64,000 nt of DNA from assembly GCF_029960785.1 (NCBI RefSeq), contig NZ_JASBQE010000001.1, positions 62,001-126,000 of the forward strand. The letters run 5' to 3'. Every line of letters starts with the position of its first letter. Within the stretch, counting starts at the first letter, position 1. The translations under genes were made by a program, and so were the position numbers. Below, piece after piece: positions 54,901 to 61,580 of the stretch. Below the pieces are notes generated by a model. The model did not search any database and was not told the origin of the DNA. It worked only from the letters and a program-made list of their open reading frames with translations. Origin of the DNA: Polyangium sp. 15x6 (GTDB taxonomy: Bacteria > Myxococcota_A > Polyangia > Polyangiales > Polyangiaceae).

Positions 54901-56901
54901 GCCGCCGGCTCGATCCTGCATGCGCGCAGGCCTCGGCGCCTCGCGCTCTTCCATTTCCACCGCGCCGTGGGCCAGGCCGCGGCCGTGGGCGACGTGCCCA
55001 CGGCTTGCCGCGCGGCGGCGGAGGTGCTCGCCGCGCGCTTCGAGCTCGGCGACGACCTCGCCCGCGCCTGCGACGAAGCCGAGCGCAGCCTCTCCCTCGC
55101 GCGCCGCGCCCCGGGCGCCGAGGCTGCGGCCGATCCGGCCGCGCGCGTCACCTTGCAGGCCGTGCGCAGCCTGCTCGGGCGCACCCGCGCCCCCGCGAGC
55201 CTCGACGGCGACGACTTCGACGAGGCGACCTTCTTCGGCACGGACGAGGGCGCCGGCGGCGCGCGGGCGCGCTTCTACGGGCACGCGCGCCGGGCCGAGC
55301 TGTTCCTCCTGCACGAGGACGCGGCGAGCGCGGCGCGCGAGGCGCTCGCGGCGGCCGAGGGCCTCGCCGACGTCGAGGGCGAGTTCCTCGCGACGGACCT
55401 GCCCGTCTGGCTCGGGCTCGCGCTCCTCCTCGACACCACCGCGCTCCCGTCGGCGCGCGCGTCACGCCTCGCGCGGGTGGACGCGATCCTCGCCGAGCTC
55501 TCGACCCTCGCCGCGCGTTGCCCCGAGAACTACGAGCGCAAATGGCTCCTCGTCTCGGCCGAGCGCGCGCGCGCCGCGGGGGACGAGGCCACGGCGCTCT
55601 CGCTCTACGAGAAGGCGATCCGCGCGGCCGCCGAGAGCGGCGTCTCGCGGGACGAGGCGCTCGCCAACGAGCTCGCCGCGCGCTTCCACCTCGAACGCCG
55701 CCGCGACACGGTCGCGCGTGCCTACATGGGCGAGGCCTACCAGGCCTACCTTCGCTGGGGCGCGATCACCAAGGTCGACATGCTCCGCGAGCGGTACGGC
55801 TTTCTCCTGCCGCGCCGCAGCGTCGGCCCCTCGGCTGCGCCCCTGCCGGGGCTCTCGGGCGAGTTCGACCTCGGCGCGGTCATGCGCGCGACCCGGGCCA
55901 TCGCCGAGGAGATCGTCCTCGATGTGCTCCTCGATCGGGTGATGCGCGTCATCGTGGAGACCGCGGGCGCCCAGCGCGCCGTGCTCCTGCTCGATCGGGG
56001 CTCGGGCCTGCACGTCGAGGCGGCCATGACGATCGATCCCGACCGCGTGCTCGTTGGCATCGACGCCGCGCGCGCGGCCGGCGAGGAGCTTCCGCGTGCG
56101 CTCGTCGACGAGGTCGCGGCGACCCGCGCGCCCGTCGTGCTCGGCGGCTCCCGCGGGTTCGATCGGTTCTCCAAGGACCCGTACCTCGCCGAAAGGCGGC
56201 CGCGTTCGCTCCTCTGCCTCGCCATGGCCCACCGTGGCCGCCTCTCGGGCGTGCTCTACCTGGAGAACCGCGCCGCGGCCGACGTCTTCAACGACGCGCG
56301 CATCGCCGTCGCCTCCTTCCTCTCCTCGCAGGCCGCGATCGCCGTCGAGAACGCGCTGCTCGTGGCGAGCATCCAGCGCATGCACGAGGCGCAGAGGCTC
56401 GCGAACGAGCGCCTCGAGCACGAGGTCCGGGCGCGTACCGCGGAGCTCGAACGCGAGCTCGTCGAGCGCGAGCGCGCCGAGCGCGAGAAAGAGGCCCTCC
56501 ACGACGCGATGCTGACGGCGCAGGAGGAGCGCCTGCGCGAGCTCTCGGCGCCGATCCTCCCGATCGCGGACGGGATCGTCGTGATGCCCCTCATCGGCGT
56601 GCTCGACGAGCGCCGCGCCGACGAGATCCTCGCGGCGGCGCTCACGGGCGTCTCGTCGAGCGGCGCGCGCGTCTTGATCCTGGACATCACGGGGGTACGG
56701 GGGGCCTCGGCGAGCGTCGCGTCCGCGCTCGTCGCCGCCGCCTCGGCCGTGGGCTTGCTCGGGGCCGAGGTCGTCATCTCCGGCATTCGCGCGGCGGTCG
56801 CGCGGACGCTCGTCGACCTCGGCCATCCGATGCAGGGCATCGCCACCCGGGCGACCTTGAAGGGCGCGGTCGCCTGGGCGCTCGCGCGGACCCAGCGGTA
56901 A
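51925..56901 (+). CDS. Giant pseudokinase-ATPase-GAF-STAS signalling protein
   Basis: This is a 1658-residue cytoplasmic protein. A kinase-like domain (about residues 10-285) lacks key residues: the VAIK lysine position reads VLVEAL and the DFG site reads VGFG, although HKDICPANILV keeps a catalytic Asp. An AAA/STAND-like ATPase follows (about 295-570: GPVGVGKSTLARELE, LVLFLDDIG), then a long helical TPR-like region (about 680-1290). A GAF domain (about 1330-1480), a coiled coil and a C-terminal RsbR-like STAS domain (about 1540-1655: LDITGV, VISGIRAAVARTL) end the protein. The layout matches trifunctional kinase/ATPase/histidine-kinase proteins with STAS replacing the kinase. ATG 51925 follows GAGGGGA. 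Confidence 0.9.
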   Translation: MAVPMRFWLEGHTLTEVVLEGEVTTLYRGYRDVDGAPVLVEALNEDYPAARDVARIRHEFLVMRGLALPSVPEALGLSPCRNGVALVLSDAGKRPLLQRMRAGRQNVGAVLRLGASIARALDRVHLVGLVHKDICPANILVDDGTLEVELVGFGHASRLPREDARIAAASAIEGTLAYMAPEQTGRMNRVVDHRADLYALGVTLYELATGALPFVMEDPLELAHAHIARAPVPPHVLAPELPRVVSDIIVKLLAKSADDRYQRARGLEADLAACASAWEEHGQIAPFRLGKHDLGAELVLPQRLYGRERERQQMAQAFERAASGRLGVIVLSGPVGVGKSTLARELESAAALRGGIFAEGRADAVGSRAPCGLLSSALRDLVRRILGGPPEDARAFLRELARTVDAGSAALFALVPELEGALGEREAHPPMSAAASSGKLAVLVRALLDAASRQGPLVLFLDDIGASDADSISVVRVLCADPSAKQLCVVLSRQESAPSDEARLLDLQELRQTGVCVTEIALGPLAPSDVRALLGDALGASEDRVADLADVLAAATHGSPFLLREALRALHAEGFVRFDAGAGAFRWDVELVRDHLGAEGARDLVSERIAALPARSQRILELAACLGPSFDLDTLACVAEREPAAVAQDLWPALEAGLVLPLSSDYRFAHSSATPPPPGEGWEVPYAFSHERVHEAVYARIPDSRRQDEHLRLGEILSSRGEHGDRDMLAAVRQQNRGLASMRDAGQRRALAERDLLAGRRLQAIGALSEAIACFEAGLLALAGDEPHALWFDLTRELCACLVTREPRGAAESLVAALARGARSKLERIEAERLEVARQAAAGHPIEALRVGARDLGELAFVVPDSEAERRAALGQKAQAIEAELAGRAPTSLLSLPVARSPEAVATMALLLELLAPAGAVSRSATGLVAAALVRASMAHGNTEASAVGYAAYGAALFVLPELSEAGQAFGDVALALAEDLGEGPLACRVHLAAGSILHARRPRRLALFHFHRAVGQAAAVGDVPTACRAAAEVLAARFELGDDLARACDEAERSLSLARRAPGAEAAADPAARVTLQAVRSLLGRTRAPASLDGDDFDEATFFGTDEGAGGARARFYGHARRAELFLLHEDAASAAREALAAAEGLADVEGEFLATDLPVWLGLALLLDTTALPSARASRLARVDAILAELSTLAARCPENYERKWLLVSAERARAAGDEATALSLYEKAIRAAAESGVSRDEALANELAARFHLERRRDTVARAYMGEAYQAYLRWGAITKVDMLRERYGFLLPRRSVGPSAAPLPGLSGEFDLGAVMRATRAIAEEIVLDVLLDRVMRVIVETAGAQRAVLLLDRGSGLHVEAAMTIDPDRVLVGIDAARAAGEELPRALVDEVAATRAPVVLGGSRGFDRFSKDPYLAERRPRSLLCLAMAHRGRLSGVLYLENRAAADVFNDARIAVASFLSSQAAIAVENALLVASIQRMHEAQRLANERLEHEVRARTAELERELVERERAEREKEALHDAMLTAQEERLRELSAPILPIADGIVVMPLIGVLDERRADEILAAALTGVSSSGARVLILDITGVRGASASVASALVAAASAVGLLGAEVVISGIRAAVARTLVDLGHPMQGIATRATLKGAVAWALARTQR

Positions 56902-56941
56902 GGTTGTCCCGACGGACGAGCGCGCCCTCGCGACGCCCCGA

Positions 56942-57634
56942 TCAGCGGAAGCCGCGCATACCGACCAGCATGCGCCCGCTCACGGCCGACGCTGCGATCA
57001 GGATGCCGCCGCCGAGCCCGAGCAGCGCCACGAGCAGCAGCGTGTACGGCTGGATGCCGAGCAGCGCGAGGATGCCGAGGATCGCGGCGCCGATGCCCAC
57101 GAGCGCCTGCACGCCGGCTGCGCCTTGCACTGCGTCACGCGCCATGCGCACGCGCCGGTCGTAGGGGAACGCCTCGCCGAGCTGGTTCACGGCGCTCGTC
57201 GCGCCGGTCGAGAGCAAGAGCCCGCCGCCGAAGGCCACGACGGACACGGCCGACAGCGTCAGCGGCTCGATGCCGAGCAGGATGAGGACGCCCATCACGA
57301 CGCCTGCGGCGCCCACGAGGAACTCCACGCCCACGCCTCCGCCGAACTCCACCTCGTCCACGCGTTGCCCGCTCACGCGCGAGGCGAACTGCGTGTACCG
57401 CGAGGCCAGCGCGCCGCCTGCGAACAGGAGCGCGGCGCCGATCGCGATGATGGCGACGGCGATCATCGTTTGCCGAGCGATCCCTGCCAGACCGAGGACC
57501 GAGAGCACGACGGCGGCGACGCCGCCGAGGGCCTCCACGAGCGAGCCGGCCGTCACGACCTGCATCGAACGCTCGCGCTCTTGCCGGTCGAACTCGGGCG
57601 GCCGGGTGCCCGTCGTATTGCCGAGATTGTCCAT
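56942..57634 (-). CDS. Membrane protein with duplicated hydrophobic unit
   Basis: The 230-residue protein has about six predicted transmembrane helices. The segments GVAAVVLSVLGLAGI, GVVMGVLILLGIEPLTLSAV and GIGAAILGILALLGIQPYTLLLV are repeats of one unit (GxxxGILxLLGIxPxTL), so the gene arose by internal duplication. A soluble tail of about 20 residues precedes TM1. The start at 57634 has GAGGGGAAC upstream. The function is unknown. It is divergent from the PerR-like gene. Confidence 0.75.
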   Translation of the reverse strand: MDNLGNTTGTRPPEFDRQERERSMQVVTAGSLVEALGGVAAVVLSVLGLAGIARQTMIAVAIIAIGAALLFAGGALASRYTQFASRVSGQRVDEVEFGGGVGVEFLVGAAGVVMGVLILLGIEPLTLSAVSVVAFGGGLLLSTGATSAVNQLGEAFPYDRRVRMARDAVQGAAGVQALVGIGAAILGILALLGIQPYTLLLVALLGLGGGILIAASAVSGRMLVGMRGFR

Positions 57635-57882
57635 GGTTGTTCCCCTCGCCTTTGGTTGGCCGAGCCTGGGCGCTGCGCGAGAGGGCGCAGCGGCGTGTGA
57701 GATCGGCCAGGCACGCCGGTTCGTGATCGCATGCGCCGTGCCGAAAGGGTTCGTCCGGACGGGCGGGCGGGCGCTCGTCCACGCCCGCTGCCTTCCGCGC
57801 GCGCTCGGCCTGCCTGCGCGCGTCATCCCTTCTCATGCGGCCGCCCCGGACCGAGCCCTGGCGAGAAATTCGTTCGCCGTTC

Positions 57883-57913
57883 TTGACAGGGTCTCGGTTT
57901 AGACACAGTCTAA
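57883..57913 (+). promoter_or_regulatory. PerR-box-like operator and promoter of the Fur/PerR-type gene
   Basis: TTAGACACAGTCTAA at 57899-57913 has TTAGAC and GTCTAA in inverted repeat around ACA. It fits the PerR box ends TTAGA-N5-TCTAA. A TTGACA at 57883-57888 could be the -35, with the operator covering the -10 region. The GTG start at 57919 then lies almost at the expected transcription start, which would mean a leaderless message. Autoregulation is likely. Confidence 0.6.
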
Positions 57914-57918
57914 CCCAC

Positions 57919-58359
57919 GTGAAGCCGACCAAGCCGACGACGGCGAGCAGCGTGCTTTCCGAGGCGGAGCTCCTCGAACGGCACGGTGTGCTGCCCTCGG
58001 CGCAGCGCCTGGCCATTGCGCAGTACGTCCTGCGTACCGATGAACACCCGTCGGCCGACCAGGTCTTTGCGAAGGTCAAGCGGGCGCTGCCGATGGTGTC
58101 GCGGGCGACGGTCTACAACACCTTGAACCTCTTCGTGGACAAGGGCCTGCTTCGGGCGCACGTCCTCGCGGAGGGCAAGGTGGTGTTCGATCCGAACCTC
58201 GCGCCGCACCATCATTTCATCGACGAGGAGACGGGCGCCATTCACGACGTCCCGTGGAGCGCGCTCGCCGTCTCGAACGTGGACGCGCTCGAAGGCTTCG
58301 ACGTGCACGAATACCAGGTCGTCTTGCGCGGCAAGCTCAAGAAGGCCCGCTCCACCTGA
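57919..58359 (+). CDS. perR: Fur-family peroxide regulator (PerR-like)
   Basis: The 146-residue metal-dependent repressor has a winged helix (ATVYNTLNLFVDKGLLRAH, recognition helix SRATVYNTL) and the metal-binding segment PHHHFIDEETG (H97-H99). The structural-zinc CxxC pairs of classical Fur/PerR are missing, as in several zinc-site-less PerR/Irr-like proteins. The context of ahpC, ahpD and dps downstream and PerR-like boxes upstream of both perR and ahpC indicates peroxide sensing. The start at GTG 57919 keeps the normal length. Irr-type heme sensing is the alternative. Confidence 0.82.
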   Translation: MKPTKPTTASSVLSEAELLERHGVLPSAQRLAIAQYVLRTDEHPSADQVFAKVKRALPMVSRATVYNTLNLFVDKGLLRAHVLAEGKVVFDPNLAPHHHFIDEETGAIHDVPWSALAVSNVDALEGFDVHEYQVVLRGKLKKARST

Positions 58360-58404
58360 CGCGTTCGCGCGTCCGAGGCGTGGCCGCTTTCTTGCGCCAA
58401 GCGT

Positions 58405-58436
58405 TTAGACGAGGTCCAGAGCTGGACACAGTACAA
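58405..58436 (+). promoter_or_regulatory. Two degenerate PerR-like boxes upstream of ahpC
   Basis: TTAGACGAGGTCCAG (58405-58419) shares 10 of 15 bases, and CTGGACACAGTACAA (58422-58436) shares 11 of 15, with the operator of the perR-like gene. The second includes the identical core GACACAGT. They lie 40-70 bp before the ahpC start and probably overlap its promoter. Confidence 0.5.
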
Positions 58437-58475
58437 AACGGATTCTGAAGTCGAGAGAGTTCCCAGGAGGAAGAC

Positions 58476-59015
58476 ATGCTGACGGTTTCCCAGAAGATCC
58501 CCGCGTTCAACCTGAAGGGCGTCGTGAGCCTCGAGCAGGGCAAGGAGTTCCACGACATCAAGAGCGAGAACTTCCAGGGCAAGTGGCTCGTGATGTTCTT
58601 CTGGCCGATGGACTTCACGTTCGTCTGCCCGACCGAAATCGCCGGCTTCGGCAAGCGCTATCGGGACTTCAAGGATCGCGATTGCGAGGTCCTCGGCGTC
58701 AGCACCGACACGGAATACGTGCACCTCGCCTGGCGCAAGCAGCACCCGGACCTGAAGGACCTGCCGTTCCCGATGGTCGCCGACACGAAGCGCGAGCTCT
58801 CGCAGTCCCTCGGCATCCTGCACCCCGAGGCGGGCGTGGCGCTCCGCGCGACGTTCATCGTCGACCCGCAGGGCATCATCCGGCACGTCGGCGTGAACGA
58901 CCTCTCCGTCGGCCGCAGCGTCGACGAGGTGCTCCGTGTCCTCGACGCGCTGCAGACCGACGAGCTTTGCCCCTGCAACTGGGTGAAGGGCCAGCCGACG
59001 CTGGAGGCGTCCTGA
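58476..59015 (+). CDS. ahpC: Peroxiredoxin AhpC (two-Cys)
   Basis: The 179-residue enzyme reduces hydrogen peroxide and organic hydroperoxides. The peroxidatic C51 sits in DFTFVCPTEI. The C-terminal CPC (C165, C167) contains the resolving cysteine. As in mycobacterial AhpC, which also has an extra C-terminal Cys, reduction by the AhpD encoded four bases downstream is likely. GGAGGAAG is an ideal ribosome site just before ATG 58476. Upstream PerR-like boxes suggest peroxide induction. Confidence 0.96.
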   Translation: MLTVSQKIPAFNLKGVVSLEQGKEFHDIKSENFQGKWLVMFFWPMDFTFVCPTEIAGFGKRYRDFKDRDCEVLGVSTDTEYVHLAWRKQHPDLKDLPFPMVADTKRELSQSLGILHPEAGVALRATFIVDPQGIIRHVGVNDLSVGRSVDEVLRVLDALQTDELCPCNWVKGQPTLEAS

Positions 59016-59019
59016 CGTC

Positions 59020-59562
59020 ATGAGCGCGCTCGAGGCCATCCGCGCGAAGCTTCCCGACGCCGCGCGGGACACGAAGCTGAACCTGCAGAGCGTGCTGGAG
59101 GGCGACTCCTCGCTCAGCCGGGCGCAGCGGCTCGGGATCGCCATCGCGGCGGCGGCGAACGCGCGTTGCTTGCCGCTCCGCGAGGCGCTCCTCGAGCAGG
59201 CGCGGGCGGAGCTCGAGAACGCCGACGCCCTCATCGACGACGCCTATGCAGCGGCGACCCTGATGGCGATGAACAACGTGTATTACCGGTTCCGGCACAT
59301 GATCGGAAAGGAGACGTATTCGCAGCGCTCGCCGAAGCTCCGGATGAACCGCATCGCCCAGCCGAAGACCTCGAAGGTCGATTTCGAGCTCATGAGCCTC
59401 GCCGTGAGCGCCATGAACGGCTGCGAGGCGTGCGTGAAGTCGCACGAGCACGCCGTCCTCGCCGCCGGGCTCGGCGAGGATCAGGTGCACGACGCGGTGC
59501 GAATCGCCGCGACGATCCAGGCGGCGACGGTCGCGCTGGAGATCACGGCCGGGGCGGTTTAA
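59020..59562 (+). CDS. ahpD: Alkylhydroperoxidase AhpD, reductant of AhpC
   Basis: The 180-residue protein has the CxxC active site C135-E-A-C138 with H142 (NGCEACVKSHEH), typical of AhpD. In mycobacteria AhpD passes electrons from lipoyl-enzymes to AhpC. It begins four bases after the ahpC stop, so the two are made together. A strong 19-bp hairpin lies after its end. Confidence 0.95.
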   Translation: MSALEAIRAKLPDAARDTKLNLQSVLEGDSSLSRAQRLGIAIAAAANARCLPLREALLEQARAELENADALIDDAYAAATLMAMNNVYYRFRHMIGKETYSQRSPKLRMNRIAQPKTSKVDFELMSLAVSAMNGCEACVKSHEHAVLAAGLGEDQVHDAVRIAATIQAATVALEITAGAV

Positions 59563-59578
59563 CCTCCCAAACCCTCGG

Positions 59579-59626
59579 ACACGGCGCCTCGCCGCGCTCG
59601 CCCCCCTGCGCGGCGAGGCGCCGTGT
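59579..59626 (+). terminator. Perfect 19-bp hairpin between ahpD and dps
   Basis: ACACGGCGCCTCGCCGCGC (59579-59597) pairs without mismatch with 59608-59626 around a ten-base loop. It begins 17 bp after the ahpD stop. Only TT follows, so it is not a textbook intrinsic terminator. It may act as a weak terminator, as an end-stabilising structure or in Rho-dependent termination, giving dps separate control. Confidence 0.55.
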
Positions 59627-59668
59627 TCCCGAAGGACGAACTATCACCCATTCCGATAGGAGCTTCTC

Positions 59669-60145
59669 ATGTACTCCACCTCGAGCCATCTGCCCGAATC
59701 CTCCCGCGCGGCCATCGTCAAGACCCTGAACGAGCGCCTCGCCGACGGCCTCGACCTGCACAGCCAGATCAAGGTCGCGCACTGGAACATCAAGGGCCCG
59801 CATTTCGCCGCGCTGCATCCGCTCTTCGAAACGTTCGCCACCGAGCTCGCGGCGTTCAACGACGAGATCGCCGAGCGCGCCGTCACGCTCGGGGGCCTCG
59901 CGACGGGCACGGCGCGCCACGTCGCGGCCTCCTCGCGGCTGCCCGAGTATCCGCAGGAGACCACGCGCGGCCTCGAGCATGTCCGCCTCCTCGCCGACCG
60001 CTTCGGCGTTTACATCCAGGGCCTGCACGCCTCGCGCGCGATCTCCGACGAGAATCGCGACGCCGACACGTCCGACCTGCTCACGAACATCATCACGACG
60101 TTCGACAAGCACACCTGGTTCCTGCTCGCGAGCCTGGAAGGCTGA
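59669..60145 (+). CDS. dps: Dps-family DNA-binding ferritin
   Basis: The 158-residue protein would form a 12-subunit shell that stores iron and shields DNA. The ferroxidase residues are in HSQIKVAHWNIKGPHF and HPLFETFATELAAFNDEIAERAV (His, His, Asp, Glu of the Dps intersubunit site). The tail is short, so DNA binding may be weak. AGGAGC precedes ATG 59669. The gene completes the peroxide-defence block. No PerR-like box was seen directly upstream. Confidence 0.95.
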   Translation: MYSTSSHLPESSRAAIVKTLNERLADGLDLHSQIKVAHWNIKGPHFAALHPLFETFATELAAFNDEIAERAVTLGGLATGTARHVAASSRLPEYPQETTRGLEHVRLLADRFGVYIQGLHASRAISDENRDADTSDLLTNIITTFDKHTWFLLASLEG

Positions 60146-60317
60146 GCACAAAAGGAAACCGGGCACCGGCCTCTCTCCCCTCGAATCGCTTTTCCAACGT
60201 CAGGGGCTCCGCTCGGCCAAGCCGAGCTCTGCCCCCGAACCCCCGCGTCCCGAACATAGGACATTTCCTGTCCTTGCGCAGTGCGCGAATGCGTTGACGC
60301 GGAGCGTCTCCCATTCG

Positions 60318-61196
60318 ATGCTTCCATGCATGAGCCCGTCGGGAAGGAAGACGCTCCTCGTCCTGATCACCCTGCTTGCGCCCGCGATCGCGGGTTGCGG
60401 CATGGCGTCGACGATCGGCACGAACACGCGCGCCATCCAGGAAACCACGAAAACCATGAACGAGACCGCCGGCGTCCTCGAGCGGTCGAATTCGAACATG
60501 GAGCGAATGGCCGGAGAGCTCGACGAGCTCGGCGCGCCCATGGAGCGACTCTCGGGGCTCGAAGCGCCGATGAAGGATCTCGCGTCCCTCGGCCCGGTGA
60601 TGGACCGACTCGGCGCCGGCATGGCGCGCCTCGAAGCGCAGATGAGCACCATGGAAAAGGGCCTCGCGCGGCTGGAAAAGCCCATGGAGGACGTGGCTTT
60701 GCTGCGTGAGCCGATGAAAGACGTCGCGGCGCTCGACGACGTGATGGGCAAGGTCGCGCGGCTCGACGAGCCGATGAGCAAGGTCGCGACGCTGCGCGGC
60801 CCGATGGAGGACGTCGCGGGGCTCCGTGGATCCATGGAAACCATGGCGAATTGGGCGCGCGGTGAAACGGGCGTGAAGACCGCGGGGTTTGCGTTCGGGG
60901 CGCTCGCGGCGTGGGCCGGCGCGACGTTCCTCGGCGTCTACCTCGGCTTCCTGGCCGGCATGCGGCGCCTCCGGACGCCGCGTCGCTCGGGGCGACGCAA
61001 GTCGCGGGCGCGGCGCGGCGCGGTCGTCGTCTCGATCGACCGAGGCGGAGCCAAGGCGCTCGGGGGCAAGTCCGCGCGCGGGCGGAAGGAGACGCGCGAG
61101 GAGGACGAGGAGCGCGGGCCCGCGAGCGGCATGCGGCGCACGTTCGGCTCGCTCCACGAGGAGTGGAGCAGCCACGGGCCCACGGGTGCGCCGTAG
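60318..61196 (+). CDS. Membrane-tethered protein with decapeptide repeats
   Basis: The 292-residue protein has a signal with lipobox AIAGC (about residue 27). A stretch of about 120 residues follows in which a ten-residue unit recurs (PMEDVALLRE, PMKDVAALDD, VMGKVARLDE, PMSKVATLRG, PMEDVAGLRG). A transmembrane helix (about 198-215, FGALAAWAGATFLGVYLGFL) precedes a basic, Arg/Lys-rich tail. The ten-residue period is unusual for coiled coils (7 or 11). Starts at 60318 and 60330 are both possible. Signal and second helix imply an outer domain with a short cytoplasmic tail. Confidence 0.75.
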   Translation: MLPCMSPSGRKTLLVLITLLAPAIAGCGMASTIGTNTRAIQETTKTMNETAGVLERSNSNMERMAGELDELGAPMERLSGLEAPMKDLASLGPVMDRLGAGMARLEAQMSTMEKGLARLEKPMEDVALLREPMKDVAALDDVMGKVARLDEPMSKVATLRGPMEDVAGLRGSMETMANWARGETGVKTAGFAFGALAAWAGATFLGVYLGFLAGMRRLRTPRRSGRRKSRARRGAVVVSIDRGGAKALGGKSARGRKETREEDEERGPASGMRRTFGSLHEEWSSHGPTGAP

Positions 61197-61265
61197 TGCA
61201 CGAGATCTTGCGCACGAAAACAAGCACTTGCCCGCGTGCGCCGAACCTCGTATGACCCACGAGCG

Positions 61266-61541
61266 ATGAAGCGAGAGAAGCGATTGACGAAGCGCGAGCG
61301 CAAGGCCCTCGCGCCCCCGCGCCCCGCGGCTGCTCCGGCGCACGTGCATCACATCCATTGCATTGCGTGCGGCCGCCACCTCGAGCCCGAGGAGATGCAG
61401 ACGGGCGAGGCGGTGATGCTGCGTTGCCTGCACGGCTCGACGTTCCCCTCGTGCAGCGGCTGCCGCGCGCGCTCGACGGAGCTTCTGGCCGAGCACGACC
61501 GGACGGGCCAGGCGGTCCGGACCGCGTCGGCCTGGCACTGA
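61266..61541 (+). CDS. Small zinc-ribbon-like protein
   Basis: The 91-residue protein has a basic N-terminus (KREKRLTKRERKAL) and cysteines arranged as two pairs (HCIACGRHLE and CLHGSTFPSCSGC), typical of a zinc ribbon. It has no signal peptide. It may bind nucleic acid. It lies 46 bp upstream of the Ser/Thr kinase gene. Confidence 0.72.
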   Translation: MKREKRLTKRERKALAPPRPAAAPAHVHHIHCIACGRHLEPEEMQTGEAVMLRCLHGSTFPSCSGCRARSTELLAEHDRTGQAVRTASAWH

Positions 61542-61580
61542 GGGCGAGGAGCGGGGGGGTTCGGTGAGGGCGGGGCGCGG

